A DNA stretch of 14,499 nucleotides, from NCBI GenBank assembly GCA_035258765.1, contig DATFWZ010000659.1, positions 1-14,499 on the forward strand, given 5' to 3'. The position numbers and the translations under genes are program-made. Origin of the DNA: SIAJ01 sp035258765. GTDB taxonomy: Bacteria; Planctomycetota; Planctomycetia; Gemmatales; Gemmataceae. Below, one piece after another: positions 6,682-12,485 of this stretch (its first letter is position 1; each line of letters starts with the position of its first letter). The notes under the pieces are model-generated. The model did no database searches and was not told the DNA's origin. It was given only the letters and a program-made list of their open reading frames with translations.

Positions 6682-8319
6682 ATGATCCTGGAACGACTGA
6701 TCCGCACCGAGCAGAACGCCCGCCGGTTCGCCGAGATCGTCGGCGTCCTCGCCAAGTACGGGCTGGCTGACTGGCTGGCGGCCGTCCCGCACATCGACTG
6801 GCTCCGCCGGCATTTGACCCCGAGCGGGTTCCGCAAGATCACCGAGGCCTCCCATGAGGCCCGCGTCCGCCTCGCGCTCACCGACCTTGGCACGACGTTC
6901 GTCAAGTTCGGCCAGGTCCTGTCTACCCGCCCCGACATCGTCGGCGTGGCCCAGGCGGACGAATTGTCCCGGCTTCAGACAGACACACCCCCCGACCCTC
7001 CCGACGTCGTCCGCGAGATCATCAAGACCGAGCTCGGCCGGCCCGTGGAGGAGCTATTCGCTGAGTTCGACCCGACGCCGATGGCGTCCGCGTCGATCGG
7101 CCAGGTGCACGCAGGACGGCTCATCGACGGCCGAGCCGTGGTGGTCAAGGTCCAGCATCGCGGGATCGAGGAGCGGGTCGCGAAGGACCTCGACCTGCTC
7201 GCGGGCCTTGCCGAGCTGGCCGAGCGCTACGTCGAGTCGTCTCGGCCATACCGCCCTGTGGCCACGGTCCGGCAGTTCAAGAAAGTGCTCAACCGCGAGC
7301 TCGACTTCACGGCCGAGCGCTTGAATTTGGAGGCCTTTACCCGAAATTTCGGGAAGGAGCCCGGAGTCCACTTCCCGCGGCCGATCCCGGAGCTGTCCAC
7401 CCGGCACGTGCTGACAATGGAGCGCCTCAACGGGATCGGCGGGACCGACATCCGGGCCCACGCCGCAGCCGAGGTGGACCCCCGCGGCCTGGCTCTGCGG
7501 GCGGCCCGCATTTACCTGCAGATGATCTTTCAGGACGGCTTCTACCACGCCGACCCTCACCCGGGGAATTACATCGTCCTCTCGGGCGGCGTCCTCGGCA
7601 TCCTCGACGCGGGCATGATCGGCCGCCTGGACGAGGATATCCGCGACCGGCTGGAGAACCTGATCGTCGCCGTCTACCACCGCGACGCCGGGCGGCTCAC
7701 CGACACGGTCATGACCCTCGGGGCGTCGCCGCCAGACGACCCGGCCGGGCTGCGCGCGGAGGTGACCGACTTCGTCAACGACTTCGCGGACCAGCCGCTC
7801 AAGGAGTTCGACTTGAGTGGTGCGCTCAACCGGATGACGGACATTATCCGGCGGTTCGGCATCCTGCTCCCCCCGGAGGTCGCCCTCCTGTTGCGCACCC
7901 TTGTCGTCCTCGAGGGGAGCGCGCGGCAGCTCAGCCCGGACTTCAGCCTGGCGGAGGTGATCGACCTGTACGTCCGCGAGCACGGCGTGGGCCGCGTCTG
8001 GCGGCGGTTCCGGCGGAAGATGCAGCGCTCGGCCCGCGACTGGGAGCGGTTCCTGACCGACCTGCCGCGGGAGTTGGACGAAATCATGAAGCGCTTCCGC
8101 GAGGGGAAGCTGGACATCCATCACGAGCACAAGGGGATGGAGCGGACGGTGAAGCTGTTGGTCCGCGGGATCATCGCCGCGGCGCTGATCGTCGGTTCCG
8201 CGATGATGTGGAGCATGGGGACGCCGCCCCTGGTGTGGGGGGTGTCATTATTCGGTGTGCTCGGTTACGTCGCGGCCGTGGCGCTCGCGTTCCAATTGAT
8301 CCGGTGGACGCGACAATGA
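6682..8319 (+). CDS. UbiB/AarF/ABC1 family atypical kinase-like protein
   Basis: A 545-residue UbiB/AarF (ABC1) family protein, the group linked to ubiquinone and isoprenoid-lipid homeostasis. Diagnostic features in order are KFGQ (75-78, the KxGQ motif of the N-terminal extension), the Ala/Ser-rich loop ASASIGQVH (135-143), the lysine in VVVKVQ (K156), ERLN (212-215), the catalytic loop HADPHPGN (289-296) and the metal-binding DAG (309-311) where most kinases have DFG. Two C-terminal membrane segments (about 492-511 and 519-541) anchor it, typical of the family. Length matches E. coli UbiB (about 546). It probably has ATPase activity and helps extract or handle quinone-type lipids at the inner membrane; no quinone biosynthesis gene is nearby to confirm this. 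The ATG at 6682 is the first good start; a 9-codon ORF overlaps it (6656-6685). It ends 11 bp from the convergent methyltransferase. Confidence 0.94.
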   Translation: MILERLIRTEQNARRFAEIVGVLAKYGLADWLAAVPHIDWLRRHLTPSGFRKITEASHEARVRLALTDLGTTFVKFGQVLSTRPDIVGVAQADELSRLQTDTPPDPPDVVREIIKTELGRPVEELFAEFDPTPMASASIGQVHAGRLIDGRAVVVKVQHRGIEERVAKDLDLLAGLAELAERYVESSRPYRPVATVRQFKKVLNRELDFTAERLNLEAFTRNFGKEPGVHFPRPIPELSTRHVLTMERLNGIGGTDIRAHAAAEVDPRGLALRAARIYLQMIFQDGFYHADPHPGNYIVLSGGVLGILDAGMIGRLDEDIRDRLENLIVAVYHRDAGRLTDTVMTLGASPPDDPAGLRAEVTDFVNDFADQPLKEFDLSGALNRMTDIIRRFGILLPPEVALLLRTLVVLEGSARQLSPDFSLAEVIDLYVREHGVGRVWRRFRRKMQRSARDWERFLTDLPRELDEIMKRFREGKLDIHHEHKGMERTVKLLVRGIIAAALIVGSAMMWSMGTPPLVWGVSLFGVLGYVAAVALAFQLIRWTRQ

Positions 8320-8330
8320 AGCACGAGCGG

Positions 8331-9101
8331 TCAATGCGGCTTCACCGCCCGAGTCGCGATCGATGTCGGCATGAGCTTCGCGAGCGGGTGATCCGGGTTG
8401 CGGTCCTCGTAGAACCCGGTCAGGACGAAGCCGGCCGCGAGCTGCCCACCGATCTGGTCGTCGAGCGTGTGCCCGTAGACCAATGGCTCGTCCTTGTCCG
8501 TGTACATCCGCCGCTCCTCTTCGGTGAGGCTCGTCAAGTCCGAGTACGGGATCGCGTGCCGGGCGATCAGCTCGCCGCGCTGGGCCGCGACGTCGTCGAA
8601 GACGTAAAGCGCCGGGTTGGTGAAACCGGAGATCAACACCCCGCCCGGCCGAAGCACGCGAAACGCCTCCCGCCAGACCGGCCGCACGTCGGGCGCGAAG
8701 CAATTCGAGCACGGGTGCACGACCAGGTGAAACTGCCCGTCCGCCAGCGATGACAGATCAGCCATGTCCCCCTGGATTGTGTGCAGAGTCAGCCCGTCGC
8801 GGTCGGCGACGAATCGATCCTGGGCGAGCTGCGCCGGCGATTGATCCAATACGGTCACGTTTGCCCCGGCAGCGGCGAGAATTGGGCCTTGCTGCCCGCC
8901 GCCCGACGCGAGGCAGAGAGCGTCGAGGCCCGCCAGCGCCGGGAACCAATCCGCCGGGACCGGCTTCGTGGGCGTGAGGACGATCTGCCACTCCCCGCGC
9001 TGTGCCGCGGCAACGACCTCGGGACCCACCGGCACAGTCCACCGGTTCCCCTTCGCGACCTGGCGGTCCCAGGCGCGCTGGTTGTAATCCAGGATGTTCA
9101 T
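8331..9101 (-). CDS. Class I SAM-dependent methyltransferase
   Basis: A 256-residue Rossmann-fold methyltransferase. Motif I is ALCLASGGGQQG (61-72), which binds S-adenosylmethionine. The acidic residue ending the second strand is D86 in VTVLDQSP. A later core strand gives LVVHPCSNCF (126-135), and FRVLRPGGVLISG (147-159) is the typical post-motif helix and strand. The C-terminal part ends with a short strand pair (GFVLTGFYEDR). The conserved N-terminal segment MNILDYNQRAWDRQV is usual for this small-molecule-type subgroup. The substrate cannot be told. I chose the ATG at 9101 over the in-frame GTG at 9125 because GGGG lies 5 nt upstream and the recognisable family N-terminus begins there. 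It is divergent from the purine permease (54-bp gap) and convergent with the UbiB-like gene. Family: high confidence; function: open. Confidence 0.9.
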   Translation of the reverse strand: MNILDYNQRAWDRQVAKGNRWTVPVGPEVVAAAQRGEWQIVLTPTKPVPADWFPALAGLDALCLASGGGQQGPILAAAGANVTVLDQSPAQLAQDRFVADRDGLTLHTIQGDMADLSSLADGQFHLVVHPCSNCFAPDVRPVWREAFRVLRPGGVLISGFTNPALYVFDDVAAQRGELIARHAIPYSDLTSLTEEERRMYTDKDEPLVYGHTLDDQIGGQLAAGFVLTGFYEDRNPDHPLAKLMPTSIATRAVKPH

Positions 9102-9118
9102 GGAATCCCCAAGGGTCG

Positions 9119-9147
9119 TTGACACTCGCCGAGCCCGGCCTTACATT
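9119..9147 (+). promoter_or_regulatory. Strong sigma-70-like promoter of the purine operon
   Basis: A perfect TTGACA -35 box (9119-9124) and TACATT (9142-9147, 4 of 6 matches to TATAAT) are separated by exactly 17 bp. This is the best promoter-like match I see in the window. The -10 ends only 8 nt before the permease ATG at 9156, so transcription would start at or within a base or two of the start codon. No Shine-Dalgarno lies in the gap, which fits a leaderless or near-leaderless message. Confidence 0.6.
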
Positions 9148-9155
9148 CCCGCGGC

Positions 9156-10535
9156 ATGACACGCCAACCGCCCGGCCGGTTCGACCGCTTCTTCCGGCTC
9201 ACCGAACGCGGAACGACTCCGCGGACCGAGCTCCTTGGCGGGGCGACAACGTTCGCCGCCATGGCTTACATAGTCGTGGTCAACCCGGCCATCCTTCAAT
9301 TTGCAGGACTTCCGATCGGTCCGAGCACCGTGGCGACCATCGTGACCGCCGCGATCGGCTGTCTGCTCATGGGCGTCTACGCCAATCGCCCGCTTGCGGT
9401 CGCGCCGTACATGGGCGAGAACGCGTTCATCGCGTTCGGGCTCGCCGCCCTCGGCATCGGCTGGCAATTGCGACTTGGTGCGGTGTTCGTCAGCGGCGCG
9501 GTTTTCTTCCTGATCACTTTGTTGCTCATCCGCACCTGGCTCGCGAACGCGTTGTCCGCGAGCATGAAGCACAGCTTCGGGGTCGGCATCGGCCTATTCC
9601 TGGCCTTCATCGGTCTTTATCAATCCGGGATCGTGACGAGCTTTGTCGAGGGCATGCCGCCGCCGCCGGGGCCGGTTCAGCCCAAGCCGGACGTGCCGGT
9701 GAAGATCGGCAACGTCCGCGACCCGCGAGTCCTGCTTGCCATCGGCGGCTTCGTTCTCATTGCAGGGCTGTTGTACTGGCGGGTGCGCGGGGCGATCCTG
9801 CTCGGAATGGCCGCGACCGCGACGGCCGGCTACCTCCTGGGCTTCGGCGATGCTCCCCGGGGAATCGTCGCGCTGCCGTTCACCGGAGACTACGATCTGA
9901 GCCCCATCGCGTTCCATCTCCAGGTCGCGGGCGTGTTCCGCCTCACCTTCCTGCCGGTCTTGCTCACGCTTTTCCTCATGAGCTTTCTCGACACGCTGGG
10001 GACACTGGTCGGCGTCGGCGCCGCGGGCGGGATGCTCGACAAGGACGGCCGCTTCCCACAAATGGAACGGCCGATGCTTGTGGACGCCGCGTCGTGCATG
10101 GTCGGGGCGGTCGTCGGGACGTCTACCAGCGGGGCCTACATCGAATCGGCCGCGGGCGTCCGCGAGGGTGCCCGCACGGGCCTCGCCGCAGTCACGACCG
10201 GGCTCCTGTTCGCCGCGAGCCTGTTCTTCATCCCGCTCGTGCAGCCGCTGCAGTCGCTGAGCTACGCCTACGGGCCGGCCTTGATCGCGGTCGGCGTGAT
10301 GATGCTCGGGTCGGTGACGAAGATCGCGTTCGACGACCCGACCGAGGCGGTCCCCGCGTTCGCGACGCTGGCCATGATCGTGTTCACCTACAACATCGCG
10401 AACGGGCTCACCGCCGGGCTCGTCCTGTACCCCGTCATGAAGCTCATTGCCGGCCGGGCCCGGGAGCTGACCGGCGGCTCCGTCGTTCTCGCCTTGATGT
10501 GCCTCGTCTACTACGTGTTCGGCCTGCCGCATTGA
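9156..10535 (+). CDS. Purine (guanine/hypoxanthine/adenine) permease, AzgA-like
   Basis: A 459-residue polytopic transporter of the AzgA-like branch of the NCS2 nucleobase permeases. These move adenine, guanine and hypoxanthine across the inner membrane, usually with protons. Family signatures are RFFRLTERGTTPRTELLGG (11-29), TTFAAMAYIVVVNP (31-44), APYMGENAFIAFG (83-95), a mid-protein FLDTLGTLVGVG (277-288) and TSTSGAYIESAAGVREGART (322-341). The last two hold the conserved acidic residues of the substrate site (D279, E330). About 12-14 membrane segments are apparent, with a loop at 166-188 rich in Pro. Length is normal for the family. It is followed after 21 nt by a guanine-deaminase-like gene, which points to guanine as at least one substrate. 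It starts divergently from the methyltransferase and has its own strong promoter. Exact purine preference is inference. Confidence 0.94.
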   Translation: MTRQPPGRFDRFFRLTERGTTPRTELLGGATTFAAMAYIVVVNPAILQFAGLPIGPSTVATIVTAAIGCLLMGVYANRPLAVAPYMGENAFIAFGLAALGIGWQLRLGAVFVSGAVFFLITLLLIRTWLANALSASMKHSFGVGIGLFLAFIGLYQSGIVTSFVEGMPPPPGPVQPKPDVPVKIGNVRDPRVLLAIGGFVLIAGLLYWRVRGAILLGMAATATAGYLLGFGDAPRGIVALPFTGDYDLSPIAFHLQVAGVFRLTFLPVLLTLFLMSFLDTLGTLVGVGAAGGMLDKDGRFPQMERPMLVDAASCMVGAVVGTSTSGAYIESAAGVREGARTGLAAVTTGLLFAASLFFIPLVQPLQSLSYAYGPALIAVGVMMLGSVTKIAFDDPTEAVPAFATLAMIVFTYNIANGLTAGLVLYPVMKLIAGRARELTGGSVVLALMCLVYYVFGLPH

Positions 10536-10556
10536 CCCGGGAGGGAGGACGTGCCG

Positions 10557-11027
10557 GTGACGCCCGAAGACTACATGCGCCTCGCGATTGAGATCGCGGA
10601 GGTTGGCATCGCGGTGCGCCAGTCCCCGTTCGGGGCCATCATCGTCCGCGATGGCGTGGTCCTGGCCGCGACACACAACACCGTCTGGCGCGACACCGAC
10701 CCGACGGCGCATGCCGAGGTCAACGCGATCCGGGCCGCAGCAGCGCGTCTGCGACAGATCGCTCTGACCGGATGTGTCATGTATTCGACGTGTGAACCGT
10801 GCCCGATGTGCCTGTCCGCGATCCACTGGGCGAAGCTCGACGCGGTCTATTACGGGGCCGTCATCGCCGACGCCGAAGCAGCTGGATTCTGCGAATTGGC
10901 CCTGCCCGCGACGCGACTGGCGGAACTCGGCGGCAGTCCGCTGCGCGTTCTGCCGGGTCCGTTGCGCGAAGAATGTTCGGCGCTCTTCACCAAATGGAAG
11001 GCGGCGGGCTTGTCGTCCCCGTACTAA
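10557..11027 (+). CDS. guaD: Guanine-deaminase-like nucleobase deaminase (CDA fold, zinc)
   Basis: A 156-residue zinc-dependent deaminase of the cytidine-deaminase superfamily. Motifs are HAEVNAIR (52-59; H52 zinc ligand, E54 proton shuttle) and STCEPCPMCLSAI (77-89; C82 and C85 zinc ligands). The CEPCPMCL wording and the downstream AEAAGF resemble Bacillus-type guanine deaminase (GuaD), which converts guanine to xanthine and ammonia, rather than TadA. The adjoining purine permease supports this. An alternative is another purine or aminopyrimidine deaminase, so the symbol is tentative. Two GTG codons are candidate starts. GGGAGGGAGG (10539-10548) lies 8 nt before the GTG at 10557 but only 2 nt before that at 10551, so I chose 10557. 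The gene is 21 nt downstream of the permease and ends the operon, with a terminator-like hairpin following. Confidence 0.9.
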   Translation: MTPEDYMRLAIEIAEVGIAVRQSPFGAIIVRDGVVLAATHNTVWRDTDPTAHAEVNAIRAAAARLRQIALTGCVMYSTCEPCPMCLSAIHWAKLDAVYYGAVIADAEAAGFCELALPATRLAELGGSPLRVLPGPLREECSALFTKWKAAGLSSPY

Positions 11028-11049
11028 GAATTAACCGGACCCGGATGAG

Positions 11050-11097
11050 GCGGTTGCGCCCGCACTCGGAGGTTTCCTGCCGTGCGGGCTGAACCGC
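11050..11097 (+). terminator. Terminator-like hairpin after the purine operon
   Basis: The arms GCGGTTGCGCCCGCAC (11050-11065) and GTGCGGGCTGAACCGC (11082-11097) pair at 14 of 16 positions, with a 2x2 mismatch in the middle and a 16-nt loop. It starts 22 nt after the deaminase stop codon. No T-run follows, so it is not a textbook intrinsic terminator, but a GC-rich stem of this size directly after an operon commonly ends transcription or protects the 3' end. The remaining part of this 252-bp gap, up to 11279, holds no gene I can see. Confidence 0.55.
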
Positions 11098-11279
11098 ATC
11101 GTTGCCGGGCCATAGCTGTGGTCTTCTGGACTTTCATTATGCCCGGCACATACATTGCAGCGGCAGAAGCGCAACAGACCCGGCGGACTGCGCGCGCGGA
11201 CGCGGTTTAGGAAGGTAGACTCCCATCAACCTCGCCCCGATCGCCCCATTTCGCCTCGACCCTCTTCGAGGATTGGTTT

Positions 11280-12347
11280 GTGGGCATACTGATCGTTGAC
11301 GACCAGCCCGACGTTTGCAACACGTTCAAGGTCCTCCTTCAGGCGGTCGGATACGAGGACGTGCGCACCGCGACGAGCGGGCGTCAGGCCATCCGGTTGC
11401 TGGAGGCCAGCCACTCCGCCGTCGATTTGATCCTGACCGACGTCGGCATGCCCGGGGTGAGCGGCATCGACCTGTGCAAGTACGTCAAGGACTCCCCACA
11501 ACTGAGCGACATCCCGGTCCTCGCGCTGACGGGCCTGGACAGCGAGGAAGTCCTTGAACGGGTGTTCGCGGCCGGGGCGCACGACTTCATTCCCAAGAAC
11601 GCCAGCCCGAACAAGTTGCTAGTTCGCGTCCGCTCCGCCCTCAACTTGAAGCGCGAGCTCGACCGGCGCAAGGTCCGCGAACGCGAACTGGTGGAAGTGA
11701 CTGAGCGGCTCCGGCAGCTCAACGAGCAATGGGAAAAGCTGGCCGTCATCGACGAGTTGACGGGGATTCCGAACCGGCGGTATTTCAACCTGCTGTTGAA
11801 GCAGGAGTGGGGCCGGGCGGCCCGCGACGGGTCGTCACTGTCCGCGGTCGTGGTGGACGTGGACCTGTTCAAGAAGTTCAATGACGCCTACGGACACCCC
11901 CGCGGGGACGAATGCCTGGCCCGCGTGGCCGCGACTTTGCATGACGGCGCCCAGCGGGCGGGAGACACTGTCGCCCGGTACGGCGGGGAAGAGTTTGTGA
12001 TCCTCTTGCCGAACACATGGGCCGACGGCGCGATGACCGTGGCCGAGTCCCTGCGGAGCGCCGTTGCGGCACTCGAGATCGAGCACCCCGGGTCCCCGTA
12101 CGGCCGAGTAACCATCAGCCTCGGTGTTGCGTCGGCGGTCCCCGAGGGCGAGACGGGGCCGGAGTCACTTCTGGCTTCGGCCGACCAGGGCCTGTACCAG
12201 GCGAAGGCCGGCGGGCGCAACCGGGCCATGCTCTTCGACGGCCCGCTCACCCCAGCGACCCCGATCCCCGACACGCCATTCCCCGGCGACCTGATGTCCG
12301 CCTCCGACCTCGCGGCCCTCTCAGCGGCCTCCGCGGGACGAAAATGA
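11280..12347 (+). CDS. PleD-like response regulator with GGEEF diguanylate cyclase domain
   Basis: A 355-residue two-domain signalling protein making cyclic di-GMP from two GTP. The receiver domain (about 2-122) has the acidic pocket D7/D8, phospho-acceptor D54 in LTDVGMPG, T84 and K106. A helical linker with coiled-coil character (124-152) leads to the GGDEF domain (about 153-318). That domain has DELTGIPNRR (158-167), DVDLFKKFND (193-202) and the active-site GGEEF (235-239). An RxxD inhibitory site (R226-D229) sits exactly five residues before GGEEF, so product feedback inhibition is expected. All key residues are present, so it should be active when phosphorylated. The last 35 residues are Pro/Ala-rich and unassigned. 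The start is GTG at 11280, supported by GAGGA (11268-11272) 7 nt upstream and by the receiver beginning at once. No histidine kinase lies nearby. Its stop codon falls inside the large inverted repeat. Confidence 0.94.
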   Translation: MGILIVDDQPDVCNTFKVLLQAVGYEDVRTATSGRQAIRLLEASHSAVDLILTDVGMPGVSGIDLCKYVKDSPQLSDIPVLALTGLDSEEVLERVFAAGAHDFIPKNASPNKLLVRVRSALNLKRELDRRKVRERELVEVTERLRQLNEQWEKLAVIDELTGIPNRRYFNLLLKQEWGRAARDGSSLSAVVVDVDLFKKFNDAYGHPRGDECLARVAATLHDGAQRAGDTVARYGGEEFVILLPNTWADGAMTVAESLRSAVAALEIEHPGSPYGRVTISLGVASAVPEGETGPESLLASADQGLYQAKAGGRNRAMLFDGPLTPATPIPDTPFPGDLMSASDLAALSAASAGRK

Positions 12348-12483
12348 CCAATGCCCCACCAACGATCAATGTCCAAGGAATGTCGAATGTCGAACGACGA
12401 AACCCGGCCCCTATAGGTCGGCATTCGTCATTCTGAATTGGTCATTCCTTGGACATTTGTCATTGGTGGGCTATTCGTCATTT
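12342..12483. repeat. Long imperfect inverted repeat made of AATGNCN heptamers
   Basis: The left arm (12342 to about 12405) and right arm (about 12419 to 12483) are imperfect reverse complements meeting at a central palindrome, CCTATAGG (12410-12417). A perfect 14-bp core pairs ATGTCCAAGGAATG (12369-12382) with its complement at 12443-12456. Outer blocks AAATGAC and CCCACCAA also pair with their counterparts. The arms are built from a degenerate heptamer AATGNCN, for example three in tandem at 12379-12399. The element fills the whole gap between two convergent genes and includes the stop codon of the upstream one. It may serve as a bidirectional terminator or be a copy of a dispersed repeat. 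The structure is directly visible; the role is inferred. Confidence 0.8.
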
Positions 12484-12485
12484 GC

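Noticed and set aside
6656..6685. Nine-codon upstream ORF whose TGA overlaps the ATG at 6682
   Set aside because: It could give translational coupling, but it has no ribosome-binding site of its own and such short frames arise easily by chance.
9102..9125. GTG at 9125 as the methyltransferase start
   Set aside because: It adds eight residues unlike the family N-terminus and would overlap the -35 box of the purine operon. The ATG at 9101 has a better-placed purine-rich site.
7054..10826. Long shadow frames opposite or out of frame with the UbiB-like gene, permease and deaminase (7054-8130 minus, 9002-10591 plus, 9594-10826 minus)
   Set aside because: They overlap confident genes, show no family features and are dominated by Arg, Gly and Pro or by charged residues.
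11280..12347. Link between guanine salvage and cyclic di-GMP synthesis through the GTP pool
   Set aside because: The genes are adjacent, but a 252-bp gap with a terminator-like hairpin separates them and nothing in the sequence connects them.
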